Shown one piece after another: positions 11,605-22,680 of a DNA stretch of 64,000 nucleotides. The DNA is taken from positions 34,374,867 to 34,438,866 of the forward strand of contig CAIIXF020000008.1 in NCBI GenBank assembly GCA_903813345.2. Reading direction: 5' to 3'. A program made the position numbers and the translations under genes. Position 1 is the first letter of the stretch. Each line of letters opens with the position of its first letter. The notes beneath the pieces were generated by a model that was given only the letters and a program-made list of their open reading frames with translations, did not search any database and had not been told where the DNA came from. Source of the stretch: Owenia fusiformis (taxonomy: Eukaryota > Annelida > Polychaeta > Sabellida > Oweniidae).

Positions 11605-12011
11605 ATACACAGGGAGATATGCCGATATAAAATTAGTGCAAAATTAGTACTAAATTAGTACTCTGGCAAAAGCGCGCTCACGAGCACTCATGCCACGAGT
11701 GCTAATTTAGTACTAATTTTGTATTAATTGAGTACTTGGCATATGTATGAGTGCTCATTGAGTAATGAAAAATCAATAAAATTAGCACTATTTTATCACT
11801 CATCATATGAGTACTCATTTAGTACTGAAAATGCAATAAATCAATACTCATTTAGTACAAAATGCTACGAGTACTATACTGTATATAATGTGATTTCATG
11901 TACGGTTATCTGATGATTTAAAATGAAACTAGTAATAACTGAATTTCTTCTTCGTTTTCTTTATTTTCTTTAATAATTTCACTTCATATATATATATATC
12001 TCCCTGTGTAT
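11605..12011. mobile_element. TIR element ATACACAGGGAGATAT, copy 1
   Basis: ATACACAGGGAGATAT at the left is matched by its complement ATATCTCCCTGTGTAT at the right. The interior has a second palindromic zone built from TTAGTACTAAATTAGTACT. The orthologous element in copy 2 starts at 55,253 and ends at 56,647, split by a 1-kb insertion, so this element predates the duplication. Confidence 0.8.
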
Positions 12012-12617
12012 TTTTGTGACAGTCCTGCCAATTAGTACACCTGTACTGTGGACCTAAATAATCCAAACACTTATCTGTTTATCTTTCCTTCAACAGTTAT
12101 TACTAATGTTCTTTTGTAAATTAGAGAAACAAAAAAAAAATATGGAAAAACATTATTTTGAGTATGACACTTCATGTTAGAAAATTTACGCTAATTACGC
12201 CCATTAATGACAATAACATGATTACTCAGATGGTTTGCAGATTTGCATGGCGTGATATACAAACAATGAGCCCCGAAGGACATCTGGGCGGACAAGATAA
12301 TAGCCACTAATGATTATAACGACAACATACAAATTACAACACCCAGTATAATAAATACTGTACCTAATCTGGAATCACACCCAAGTCAATATTTTCAAAA
12401 CTGATTTTCTCTCAATAATATCTCTAAAACCTTAGAACATGTACAGGGTGTCAACTAAATATATTCTCTCAGCTAATTTTTTTATCCTCACACTCTTGAT
12501 GAAATGAAAGCCAGAATTATACATGTAAAATAGAAGAATGTCTTGCATATATTATTTATATCCAAAACTCGATTGACCAATTTCTTCTTAATTAATTTAA
12601 TTAACGGGCAATCTTTC

Positions 12618-13591
12618 GGTAGACTGTAAATCTAGTAAATCTAGTAAAACTAGTAAATCTAGTAAATCTAGTAAAATCTTGTAAAAACTTGATAATTCAA
12701 TATGAAGATATAAAGTGCAAATGTCGAAAATGCACTGAAAATGTCTTTGAATGAATGAAATGAACATGTAGAAAAAGTTCTACCTTTTATTTCATTATAT
12801 TTAGTTACAAAACAACTATATGTTAGTACTGGATAACAAAATGGTTATCAAATGGTACACCCATTTTATCATCATACACAACCCACCCAAGAAGCATGCT
12901 CTATTAACAAATTAAGTTACATATTTAAGGACTGAGGGGACAATGCGTACCATCTAAATGACACAGGCTTGTTTTTCCCTCACAAAATGTTATAATGCTT
13001 AGCCTATCAGATAATTTAGTTATTGCTTATTTTTTGGCGATGCTGTTCAATTGACAATATTTGTAGAAGTTCCAATGTGAGAGAAATGGATAAATGGCAA
13101 TTTCAAAATTGATTTTTGCCAACCCCCAAAAAATAATAAAAAACAATCAAATGCTGTAGTAAGGGCAATCTAGTGAGACAACTTACTGATTGATCTATTT
13201 GCTTTACCTATACATAAAGTATAGTATGGCATTTCTACAATGCTTTCCATTTACGTTTTGATGATGATATGTTCCTTGTATTCCTTGTAATTAATAGTTT
13301 AAAGCCATATCATATCAGCCCCTTAAACATTCTTTTTTATAATAATATTTCACAATTTTGTTAAAAAATTTGTATATTGATTATTTGATGAAAGGAATGA
13401 CTCTGAATTTTAATGCAGAGAAGGTATTTTTCTAATGTTGTAAAAGGAATCATAATCACCAATACTCTTACATAGAGACTGACATTGATATCAAATGAAT
13501 GGTCCCTAAAAAGTTTACAAGATTTTACAAGATTTTACTAGAATTACTAGGTTTACTAGATTTACGAGATTTACTAGATTTACAGTCTACC
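12618..13591. mobile_element. MULE-like TIR element, 974 bp, 9-bp target duplication
   Basis: CAATCTTTC is duplicated on both sides (12609-12617 and 13592-13600); copy 2 has one related copy and no insert (about 57,938). The TIRs start GGTAGACTGTAAATC, run for about 70 bp and are themselves built of TAGTAAATC-type subrepeats. A 9-bp target duplication with long TIRs is typical of Mutator-like elements. No transposase ORF remains, so this is a non-autonomous derivative. Confidence 0.9.
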
Positions 13592-14480
13592 CAATCTTTC
13601 TGATGGTATAACTGATTGACTGTTAACATCCTTTGGTTAGCACTTTTTTGAATTCATGAAAAGTATCTGTTTATTGTAATTTAAATTCATACTTCAAGAG
13701 AATGTCAATGCTATTATAATGGGAATTTTCCCAATTCAACTTGTGGTACCATGACAACCATGTCATGTTTCATGTGGTACCATGACAACCATGTCATGTT
13801 TCATATGGTAACCATGGCATTTTTATTGAAGAGGGAAATGATAAATAACTATGTGATATTATTGCAATGTATTATAATCTCATGGACCTCAATTTCAGCC
13901 ATGATGGTTTCAAAATTTCCGTAAATAATTTGCACTAAAATGTTACATCAGAACACGAACTTGAATGTTTATGATCAGCAATGTGATCTTTCCAATGATG
14001 TTACTAATAATTTAACAAGAGAATATTTATATTATGGATTTTCATTTAAACCAAACATAAACTGAGCTCCATAAATTTAGCCATTTAATGTTAAAAATCT
14101 CCGAAATTTGAGGCAAATTTTTAAAAACTAAAATTCTTTAGGTGTATCAATCTAAATTTGATGGGAATAATGTTTAACTTAGTTATAATTATCAATCAAT
14201 AAATTTTCTCTTTTTTGTCATCGTCAAAGTTGACATAATGTATTTTTCTTGTTTAAAATTTATGAAAAGGCTGGTGAAATAGTTGCTGGGAATGGATCGG
14301 GGTGGCAGACGTCATGCAGGAACAACATTTATCTCAGGTAAAAAGTACCCACTGCCCACATTTCAGACTATAAGACTACTGTATCCTTTTGATACAAGTT
14401 TAGAGCACCCAAGGCTGAAAAGAAAATGTTGACATTTTACCAAATAGTTGCTACTCACCTATAAGACTACCTCTCTGGGA

Positions 14481-14615
14481 TCATGCGTAGTAGTTTGGAG
14501 AAACAAGTAAATCAGTAAGCACAACTAGCTGATCATCAGTGAATTTCTGCTTATGGTCCTGCCAGTTATCATGATGGGTACGCCTAAAGTCTGACAAAGT
14601 CTTCTTAACTGTCAT
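14481..14615 (-). CDS. PSME4: PSME4 C-terminal coding exon, copy 1
   Basis: Encodes the last 44 residues of proteasome activator subunit 4 (PA200/Blm10 family), which caps the 20S core and opens its gate through a C-terminal YYA motif. The frame [18 protein letters not shown] continues to a C-terminus ending SPNYYA, the conserved gate-docking tail, then TGA. The acceptor (TTTTCAG) lies at 14616-14618 on the minus strand. The previous exon is 6.5 kb away because of insertions. Residues match vertebrate PSME4 closely, as far as I recall that family. Confidence 0.93.
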   Translation of the reverse strand: MTVKKTLSDFRRTHHDNWQDHKQKFTDDQLVVLTDLLVSPNYYA

Positions 14616-14689
14616 CTGAAAATATATAAATACAACATTGCCAGTTTTTAAAATGTATACCATTACTATTCACTCTGCTGTGTGCAGTT

Positions 14690-15062
14690 GATGGAGGCGT
14701 TATGTCGCAGGTTCGTGTTCTCTACGACAAGCTTAACACTAATATGATAGACATGTTTTGGTCTGTAGGTGCAGCTGTTAACATGGTGATTGTCATGTTG
14801 TTGTTATATTCTACTTTTAAACAAGCTTCAAGATCTTCTGTAACAGACCATAACTATAACTCAGTTCAGCTGTTTAGGGTGTTGGGATGTATCACTGCAG
14901 CTTTAATAATACCTGGTATTGGTTTTTACTATTGTGTGTATATTGACTACTTGTTTATTATAATAAGGCTAGCAAATGATATTGAGACACAACCAGGGCC
15001 TCTTCTATTTGAAGAATCTACGAAAATCTTATCCCTTAAAGATATGCTATACAGATATGTAG
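14690..15062 (+). CDS. Candidate first exon with hydrophobic segments and 2A-like motif
   Basis: The frame opens at ATG 14702 and encodes about 120 residues to a good donor (TGTAG|GTCAGT, 15062/15063). There are two hydrophobic stretches, about residues 17-37 and 59-90, followed directly by RLANDIETQPGP. That matches the 2A ribosome-skipping consensus D(V/I)ExNPGP except for Gln in place of Asn. A possible acceptor (CTGTGTGCAG) precedes it at about 14,690. The domain downstream is not identifiable. In this family 2A follows a hydrophobic leader in some LINE ORFs and some NLR-like proteins. Losing the Asn probably weakens or abolishes skipping. Confidence 0.45.
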
Positions 15063-15392
15063 GTCAGTATTACATAATCGTGAAATGAATAAGTCTGAAT
15101 ATATCATTGGTCAGAAAACACTAAAATCTGCTTGAAACTGTAAAAGTTTGTACACTCTATTCCACACTGTATAGAAATAAAATAACTTACACCATAAGTA
15201 ACTGTGAGCCAATCATTGCATAGAAAAAACTTTATGCACTGTTTATAAGATTCACTGAGACAAGTGGGTCAATACTTCATGTACTTTATGTGCTCTCACA
15301 CAATTACCTTCCCTTGCATAAAGTTGCTGTACAGTTATATGTAACTGAATATTGTATATTCATCACAAACAACCTTAGCAAAATGATGGTTC

Positions 15393-15481
15393 GACGAAAT
15401 GGACGGTTCGCTAAAACCAATAAACCAGGCAATCCAGGCCAATTTGGAAAGAAACTAGATAGCGTGATAGCGAATGAGGAT
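15393..15481 (+). CDS. Candidate small basic exon
   Basis: Bounded by a possible acceptor (CAACCTTAG) and a strong donor (GATA|GTAAGT). It encodes MMVRRNGRFAKTNKPGNPG, then QFGKKLDSVIANED. Its phase does not join that of the upstream 2A exon, so if both are real they belong to different transcripts or an exon is missing between them. Basic N-termini of this kind are common in transposase-type genes, but I do not recognise this one. Confidence 0.25.
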
Positions 15482-15499
15482 AGTAAGTGAAATATATTT

Positions 15500-16800
15500 T
15501 GCAAAGGTCAGCTTGTAAACTACTGGGTAACCCTAAATGATGAGAAATATGATTGTACAAAATATGTTTTGCATGATTTATTCATATCCCAATGATTTAA
15601 CTCCTTCACTGCATCTAATAAGGTATATAGATACAAATTACGGGACATTTAGGAATTAAGTGACTAGACCAAAGCAAGCATGTTTGAGATTTTAATGATT
15701 TTAAATAAATTACCACTTCATTATTTGCTTTTAGACATTCAATCAGTTTTATTTGTCCAACAAACCATATTCACAATTGTTCAATCCAACGAAGATTAGG
15801 GGATAAGCTATAGGGACCCCTCCATTTGTCCGTCCATCCATCCTTCAACTAGACAACAGCAACACCAAAGTGTAGCAAATCCCATCGAACAGCCATGGCT
15901 GGCATTTTTACAAACAAAGTATACAGCAAAATTTTTTATCTCCATCGAAAAATACTTCAATTCTTTGAAGCAAATGATTCTAAAAGTACAACATATTTTT
16001 GAAAAAAGATCATTCTGTTAAGTGAAATTGTGAAAAATATTTTGCAATGTGTGAAATTGAATTAAAGAACATGATTCAATGAATAGTGGATGCTTCAATC
16101 CACTTATGTCTTCTAGTCTAGGCTTTGAATTCGGACTACCACCCTCGTTCATAGTCTAGAATCAGGACATATGTTAAATTTAATCATCTACAATACATTG
16201 AGTCATTGGCTTAAATCCTATAATATAATATGCCTATCAATATAATATGTAATTATTTAAGTATCATCTCAATGCTTTTAATTTTAATAGAATTATCTTA
16301 ATATTTTACTAACTGTATTATATGTAGTTTGCATTACTGTTGATAAATAAATAAATGATTGCACTGTTAAGTAAAGAAATAAAGCAATTGTATTATTTAA
16401 ACTGACTATACACTATAGAAATGATTTTCATTGGAAAATCAAATCAGTACCAAAATTATGGTTACCCTGTAGTAGTGAAAGGCACATTAAAAATGAATAT
16501 CACCCCCTTCAATCTATTTTTACAGGTTTTTATGATTATTTCAGATTTTTCTATAGTTTGCGTAACCAGGACGGTGAATTTTCTTCATTTTTCATCAAAC
16601 ATTTTGTCTTACCAATATTTATTATATCTGTCAATTTTATCAAAATCGCGCCGCTACGTTTGAAAATAATTCAAATTATGTAGTTTTTCCCATTGAGCTC
16701 CATTATAAAAATGGAATTTTCAAACCTAATATTTTAAAATTCTACGTGGTGAAAAGTTGCATATTGAGTAGTTAGTTAATGTTATGGTGTTAAAAATTAA
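15500..16800. other. AT-rich non-coding stretch
   Basis: No gene seen. At about 15,795-15,890 is a fragment of the dispersed repeat carrying GTAGCAAATCCCATCGAAC, also found at 32.8, 36.4 and 50.5 kb. The ORF at 16,421-16,663 is hydrophobic, low in complexity and unsupported. Confidence 0.6.
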
Positions 16801-16823
16801 AAACAAAAAGGAATAAAGAAAAA

Positions 16824-17321
16824 ATGCCACAGAGAAGTCTCAATAGAGTCTCTTATGTTGTCTGCATCTGTGAGGCTGGAAAATCAGTCAACATTGATAA
16901 ATATCAGATTAAAGACTTTCATCAGCCAATATATCCAACTATTCCTGAGCATGGAAGGGGTATTATTATTTATATTAAAAGTGATATTGCATACAATTTA
17001 AGACATGACCTCTCAAATCAAAATGAAATTGTATGGGTCGAGTTAGTGATAAACCACAAGCGCATTTTAATAGGTTCATGTTATAATTCTCCTTCATTGG
17101 TATCAAAAGAAGAAATACATCAATTTAACAGTAGATTAAAATCCACTCTGCAAAAGATCAGAGTAGAAGATCGGTATGACATGATTCTCCTAAATGGAGA
17201 TTTTAATGCAAAATGTAAACTTTTTTACGATAAAGATCATGATACCCCTTCCGGTATAGCACTTTTTGACACAATGAGTGATTTTGCATTTAGTGAACTC
17301 ATTCATGAATCCACAGAGTAA
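16824..17321 (+). pseudogene. LINE endonuclease N-terminal part, frameshifted
   Basis: An AP-endonuclease-like fragment. CICEAGKS stands at the usual S-E-T-W catalytic glutamate region and LLNGDFNAK is the conserved GDFN motif. The frame hits a stop at 17,319; the correct frame (SKSCLDLVFTDALG) continues one base out of phase toward the next ORF, so a one-base indel near 17,315 splits the protein. The start is truncated; the first ATG is not the native initiator. Confidence 0.85.
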
Positions 17322-17377
17322 CTTTAACATCCAAGTCTTGTCTCGATTTAGTTTTTACTGATGCCCTGGGTAAGATC

Positions 17378-19864
17378 TTGCATAGTGAGGTTTTACCACC
17401 TATAGGAGGCAGTGACCATTCCGCAGTTTTGACCAATGTAGACATTAGCAAGGCAAACATCAAAAAAGTTAATTCCAAAAAGGTTTGGCAGTATAAAAAT
17501 TGTGACGTGCAGAGGCTTAATCAAAATATTTCTACTCTTGACTGGGATCATGTAATTTACTCTGGGGATATTGACTCTGCAACCCAAAACTTTACTGAAA
17601 AATTACTTAGCATATTTAAGGCTTTCATACCATGTAAAGAAAAGTGGACAAAATCAAATGATATGCCATGGTTTAACTCTGACATAAAAAAGGCAATAAA
17701 CAAGCGCGACAAGTTATATAAAAAATGTAAAACTTCAAATGATAAGAAACACATAGATGAACTTTCGGAGCAGAAAGGTGTAGTTCGAAATTTGATAGAA
17801 AATGCAAAAATGACATATGAAAATGATATATGCAATAGTCTCCAAGTACAGGAAAAAAATGATAAATTTTATTGGCTTACGATAAAACAACTTTTATGCA
17901 CACGATTTGTATCTGAGATACCTGCCCTATTTTCTAACAACTTGATGAATGCTGCCAAGACAGATGAGCAAAAGGCAAATTGTCTTCAATCAATTTTTTT
18001 AGAAAAATTTCACCATGACTTTAATTTTAATCTCAATGACTTACCTGTATTTCCAACTAGATCAAATATCCAAATAAATACATTATTCACTGACAGAGTG
18101 GAGGTTTGCAAATTTTTGAGACAACTTGATATCTCAAAAGCTGAGGGCCCAGATGGCATTACAAACAAAATGTTGAATCTTGTGGCTGACTCAGTTGATG
18201 CCCCAATGTCTAAATTATTTAACCGTATTTTTGAGGAAAACAAATTTCCGAAACCCTGGAAAGATGGGGTTATTATTCCAATATTCAAAAACAAAGGCGC
18301 TAAGACTGATTCATCAAACTATAGACCAATTACTCTGTTAAATACAATGGGTAAACTTTGTGAACGAATACATCAGAAAATGCTTAAACACTTAACAGAA
18401 AACCATTTGCTTTTCAAAAACCAATCTGGATTTCTGCCTGGACATAGTGTAGAATACCAACTTCTTTGCATTACTAATTATATAATGACATCTTTTGAAG
18501 ATAATAAAGATGTAAGATCGCTATTTTTGGATATCGAATCAGCGTTTGACAAAATTCCACATGAACTATTACTTCATAAAATAAAATCATATGGTTTTGG
18601 TGAAAATATTATAAGTCTTTTCTCTTCATACTTAAAGGATCGTAGAGTACGAAAAAAAGTTAACTCAAATTTTTCTGGCTGGTCTGAAATGGGATATATA
18701 AACTCTGGAGTCCCTCAGGGTTCCATTCTTGGACCTATCTTCTTCTTAATGTACATAAATGACCTTCCGGATATTCTTGACTCAACATGTTTCATTTGTG
18801 CAGATGACACTTCAATTTATGCCCAAGTGTCCTACAATGAAAACACTGAACTCTCTCACAATAAGCTCCAATCAGATCTAAATAGAATACAATTATGGTC
18901 AGATAAATGGAAAATGAAATTTAAACCTAGCAAAACAAGGGAGGTAATCTTTAAAAAGCCAAGAGCAAAGTTACGAAACTATCAACCTCTTCTCCTAAAT
19001 AATAATAAAATTCAGAGAGTCAATAGCCACAAACACTTGGGAGTCATACTCGATGAGCATCTTAACTTTGAGGAACATATAAATGGAATTGTTTTAAAAA
19101 CTAGTAAAATGCTCAACCCTCTTCTTTTCCTTAAGTCAAAAATTTCATCTAAACACTTGGAGAAAATGTATACATCATTCATTCTTCCTCATCTTGAGCA
19201 AGGTTCACTTTTTATTGATTCCTCTTCAAGGGTTCATATTGAAAAGCTTAATAGAATCCATTATCGAGCTGCACTTTTAGTTTCGGGTGCTATTAGTGGA
19301 TCTAATTTTGAGAAGGTCTTACAAACCTTAGGATGGAAATCACTACTTGAACGTAGACAGGAAAAGAAAGCAATCTTAATGTTCAAAGTTCATAGAGAAA
19401 TGGTCCCCGCCTATGTGCAGAATATCTACACACCTTTTTTGAACCCAGCTTATAGAACGGGTTTAAGAACTCAGCGTCAATACATTATTCCTGCCTCTTC
19501 ATCAGTAAAATTCAAAAATTCACCTGCAATATCCCCTATTAAAACATGGATATCCATTCCAGAAAAAATCAAAAAGAAAGAAACTAAGTCGCAGTTCAAA
19601 AGATCATATAATCAATCCTTCGAAAATTCAAAATTAATCTCTGTTTTGACAACTCATCTGAATATTAAGAGATCTTTGGAAATAAAACTTAATCGAATGA
19701 GATGTGATCTTTCTTTGCGCTCTGATTTCTTTCGGCACAATTTTGAAAAGTTTAGAGATCCAAGTTGCCCATGCGGATTTCGAAACCAAACAAAGGTACA
19801 CTATTTACTTGATTGCCCTCTAACACATGATGCCCGACAAACTTTTCTCCAAAGTCTCTCCTAA
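17378..19864 (+). CDS. LINE ORF2: endonuclease end, reverse transcriptase, zinc knuckle
   Basis: 828 codons. It begins with the end of the endonuclease (GGSDHSAVL, the catalytic SDH). The RT domain follows at about residues 280-560, with NYRPITLLNTMGKL, motif A FLDIESAFDK, SGVPQGSILGP, and the catalytic FICADDTSIYA. A C-terminal Cys/His motif (CPCG...HYLLDC, about 800-815) is typical of CR1/Jockey-group elements. The RT has no stop and all three catalytic aspartates, so it was active recently. The ATG at 17,378 is only the first Met after the frameshift. Confidence 0.93.
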   Translation: MHSEVLPPIGGSDHSAVLTNVDISKANIKKVNSKKVWQYKNCDVQRLNQNISTLDWDHVIYSGDIDSATQNFTEKLLSIFKAFIPCKEKWTKSNDMPWFNSDIKKAINKRDKLYKKCKTSNDKKHIDELSEQKGVVRNLIENAKMTYENDICNSLQVQEKNDKFYWLTIKQLLCTRFVSEIPALFSNNLMNAAKTDEQKANCLQSIFLEKFHHDFNFNLNDLPVFPTRSNIQINTLFTDRVEVCKFLRQLDISKAEGPDGITNKMLNLVADSVDAPMSKLFNRIFEENKFPKPWKDGVIIPIFKNKGAKTDSSNYRPITLLNTMGKLCERIHQKMLKHLTENHLLFKNQSGFLPGHSVEYQLLCITNYIMTSFEDNKDVRSLFLDIESAFDKIPHELLLHKIKSYGFGENIISLFSSYLKDRRVRKKVNSNFSGWSEMGYINSGVPQGSILGPIFFLMYINDLPDILDSTCFICADDTSIYAQVSYNENTELSHNKLQSDLNRIQLWSDKWKMKFKPSKTREVIFKKPRAKLRNYQPLLLNNNKIQRVNSHKHLGVILDEHLNFEEHINGIVLKTSKMLNPLLFLKSKISSKHLEKMYTSFILPHLEQGSLFIDSSSRVHIEKLNRIHYRAALLVSGAISGSNFEKVLQTLGWKSLLERRQEKKAILMFKVHREMVPAYVQNIYTPFLNPAYRTGLRTQRQYIIPASSSVKFKNSPAISPIKTWISIPEKIKKKETKSQFKRSYNQSFENSKLISVLTTHLNIKRSLEIKLNRMRCDLSLRSDFFRHNFEKFRDPSCPCGFRNQTKVHYLLDCPLTHDARQTFLQSLS

Positions 19865-20262
19865 AATGCTGACCCTGATCTAAAACTTTTCTCCAGCAAA
19901 TGTAAATATGACAAGGTAGATATGATTCTCTTTGGTGATAAACATCTTTCTCCAAAGCTTAATTCCACACTCATAGAATTATCGTCTGAATTTATAAACA
20001 AAATCTTGTGACAACAGCTACCTTGCCAAATTTTCAACCATCATCTGTCATCTCATTTCATCTTCATCATATCTAAACACTACATTATGTTATTGTAATT
20101 ATTATTATTATTGTACATGTAAAATATTCCACTGTATAAATTGTATCTCCACAAGCCAATAATGTGTAAACTTAGGCTTGTTTTTCCATGTTACTTGTAT
20201 GAAAGATTGTACGTTACCTATGCTTATGGAAATAAAATAACCTTAAAAAAACAAAAAAAACA

Positions 20263-21176
20263 TTAAATTACTTTTTTTCTTACTAGTGTTACTTTTTTTG
20301 TTACTTGACATTATACTTTTATATGCCATTTAGAGTCAGTATTTGTCATGACATTATTGTATATAAACTTTTTCCGGATAAAACAAAAAGAAAAAGTGGG
20401 CATATTGGGGGTAAGTTTCCAAGAAACCGTCACAATTTGACATTAAATTTGCTCTCATTATTCCATGTCAATTGACTATTTTCCAAAAGGTCCAATAGTT
20501 CTGGCTTCAGCTTTATCTTGGATAAACCTTTTAGTTTTTAGTGCTTATCTGTCAGATTAATTATATTAAATTTAAATTAAGACTGTGCTTTTTGAAAATA
20601 TTTTTTCACATTTTTTAACACTCTCTGTCAACTCTACTTCCTTCATCATCACACTATTAATGAAGGCAACAAAAGTACTTTGTAGTAAAAGTTTATCAGT
20701 GAATGCTTTTTCTATAAGAAATCTATTTCTATGTTTACAGAAACACTTTTCATGAGAATATCAATGCTGCATCAATTCAATTGTGTCTTATTTGAAATGA
20801 TACATCTAAATATAATTTTTATAATTTTCTAGAATTTCGTTACAATGGAACTTTCCAATAAATCAGGAAAAAAGAGATTCAGACAAAAAAACATGTTTTG
20901 AAGTTTATTTAGTTCATAAGTAATTTAGTTTATTTTTGGTCTTATTTTAATTAAGCCTCATGTGGTTCGCTCTTTAATCGATAGGGTATGAAAACATGTA
21001 CCTCAAAAAGGACAAAAGGTGTGAAAATCCCCATGTTAAACCTATGGGGGAAAACAAGGAAGTATGAATTTGTTCCTCTGCAAACTGCACCATGGGAAAT
21101 ATATTGACCTTATAAGGAAAATCATTCTTGTCTCCTCTTTTGAAGAGGGAACAACGATTACAACAATTAGACTAAC
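20263..21176. other. PSME4 last intron remainder, copy 1
   Basis: From about 20,445 the sequence is homologous to copy 2 (59,150-59,930) and carries no exon. Both copies are AT-rich with poly-T tracts. ORFs here are extensions of the next exon past its donor site. Confidence 0.75.
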
Positions 21177-21386
21177 CTGAATTGGTTGTGGGTCATCTAA
21201 GTGGTTACTAAGGTCCATTAAAACTTGTGGCATAAATTCTGGAACATCGTAAGGATACGCCTGAACGAGTGCACTCAGGCCGAGTATCCCAGCATGCCTC
21301 TTGATAAGTGATTCTATAGAGATGGGAACTTGTTGCTGACGCTTCTGTTTCTTCACTTTTGTGCTGCTTAGCTTCTCAAAGTGTGT
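21177..21386 (-). CDS. PSME4: PSME4 penultimate coding exon, copy 1
   Basis: 210 bp (70 codons), phase 0 at both ends. The acceptor TTTTTAG precedes THFEKLSSTKVKKQKRQQ, and the donor is CAG|GTTAGT after DDPQPIQ. It includes ESLIKRHAGILGLSALVQAY and PYDVPEFMPQVLMDLS, conserved HEAT-like helices of the C-terminal PA200 solenoid near the YYA tail. The KKQKRQQQ stretch corresponds to the basic region in human PSME4. It splices in frame to the terminal exon at 14,481-14,615. Confidence 0.93.
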
Positions 21387-21973
21387 CTAAAAATCATAAA
21401 TTAATAGAGGCATTAAGGTAGGCGCAGTATAGTGAGTAATCTGCTTAATCCTCAGGACTGATAATAGATGGCATTATACTCAGTGGATATAATAAACAAT
21501 CTATCATGGCAGGAAACACCATGCAATCCACTTGTGATGTGCCATCTATATTTGTCACCAAGTGTGAAGTTTTTACAAGTAGCTTTATATTTTAATGATA
21601 CATCCCAAATATCCCCCGTCTTATTTTACCAATAAAATGTTAGATCTTTATCAACTAAACTAATTATTTTAGCTGCGTATCCTTCCAAGTTCAGGCAAAT
21701 TTGTTTGTGTTGGTGTGTACAGTATGTAGTTGTATGTCTGTGTACCAGTGCACATAAAATAACACAGGGCTTTTCCAAGAAGGAGTTTCTGACTCTGTCT
21801 TCGAGTTTAAAATGGGTTACATCATTGAAAATCAAATTAGGCAGTAACCAAGATACAATACAATACAAATCCTCATATGAGAAATACTGACAAGGCAAGA
21901 ATTCAATATCTTTTTGTTGTACATTAACATAATTCATTATTATATCACTCCTTTTAAGGACTAACAAACCTAC
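21387..21973 (-). other. PSME4 intron, copy 1
   Basis: AT-rich intron. The plus-strand frame at 21,705-21,890 and the minus-strand extension of the adjacent exon are not conserved as protein in copy 2 (60,142-60,535), which has lost about 200 bp of this intron. Confidence 0.8.
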
Positions 21974-22201
21974 CAGCATTTGTTTATCAATCTTAAGGTA
22001 TCCACAGTGTAAAAATCCACCAAGTGTTACGGCTGCAGCTTCCCTGACCTCCAGCTGATCATCTACCAATAGATGGAGCACTATGTCCTTGATCTGGTCA
22101 AGGTGTTCTGTTTGGAGAACGGTAAATAGATTGTAGAAGACAAATGCCTGGATGAACGTCAATACAGCAGTTCTTGCACGCCAGATTCCAAGTCCAGATA
22201 T
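21974..22201 (-). CDS. PSME4: PSME4 internal exon, copy 1
   Basis: 228 bp, phase 0 at both ends; acceptor ATTTCAG, donor CTG|GTAGGT. It encodes ISGLGIWRARTAVLTFIQAF, then LLVDDQLEVREAAAVTLGG and HCGYLKIDKQML. The block QLEVREAAAVTLGG is the characteristic HEAT repeat of the PSME4 C-terminal region. At position 42 copy 1 has Asp (QIKDIV) where copy 2 has Cys (QIKCIV); the rest is nearly identical. Confidence 0.94.
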
Positions 22202-22474
22202 CTGAAATATGAACAGATACTGTTCAATTGTGACATATTTGACAAGATTTTAAGTGAATAGTATGACTGTAACAAGTTATGCCATTAATCATCATAGATC
22301 ATTGTAACTTATACTTAGAAAGCATAGAATACACAAAGTGTAACATTTTCAATCAGTCTTTCAATTTGCGATAGAAAATCAAAAAGTAAGTTGAAATAAA
22401 CTATAATCACAACACATGCTCTTTCTTGCTCCCTTTTATTGTGATTTAGAATTTATTTTCTTGGAATAATGTAC

Positions 22475-22680
22475 CTCTTTAATGACATGTAGCACATGTT
22501 GAACATTCTCTGTTCTCTGGAGTGTATGGGCCATTAAATGTAGGGCAGTTTGGCACTCAGCTTTCAGCTCATCATCTGTAGTGTCTTGGACATAGATGCA
22601 GATCAATGGCAAGAACTTCAACATATCTGGTGGTAAGGTGTATAGCATGCGCCCCATACTACCACTGATCCATTTCAGGG
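22475..22680 (-). CDS. PSME4: PSME4 internal exon, copy 1
   Basis: 206 bp, entered in phase 2 after acceptor ATTTCAG and leaving in phase 0 through donor GAG|GTACAT. It encodes LKWISGSMGRMLYTLPPDML, then IYVQDTTDDELKAECQTALH and ENVQHVLHVIKE. Its first 73 bp plus 32 bp of upstream intron is the unit of the 105-bp tandem array that follows on the minus-strand upstream side. Confidence 0.93.

Larger units (their letters stand above)
16800..20262 (+). mobile_element. Non-LTR retrotransposon (CR1/Jockey-like), 5' truncated
   Basis: This is a LINE lacking ORF1 and the first part of the endonuclease. It ends with GGAAATAAAATAACC and an A-rich tail near 20,240-20,275. It sits on the plus strand in a minus-strand PSME4 intron and is missing from copy 2, so it inserted after the duplication or was lost from copy 2. 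Its coding region has a single frameshift, which points to a fairly recent insertion. Confidence 0.93.
14650..20440. mobile_element. Composite insertion in the last PSME4 intron, copy 1 only
   Basis: The intron between the last two PSME4 exons is about 1 kb in copy 2 but 6.5 kb here. The added material is a plus-strand exon-like unit with a 2A-like motif (14,690-15,490), about 1.3 kb of AT-rich unexplained sequence, and a LINE (16.8-20.26 kb). The intron resumes homology with copy 2 at about 20,445 (TCCATGTCAATTGAC). It may be several separate insertions. Confidence 0.75.

Noticed and set aside
14690-15481. Two-exon gene joining the 2A exon and the basic exon
   Set aside because: The phase-1 donor and the only visible acceptor produce an immediate stop, so the two cannot be one simple coding transcript.
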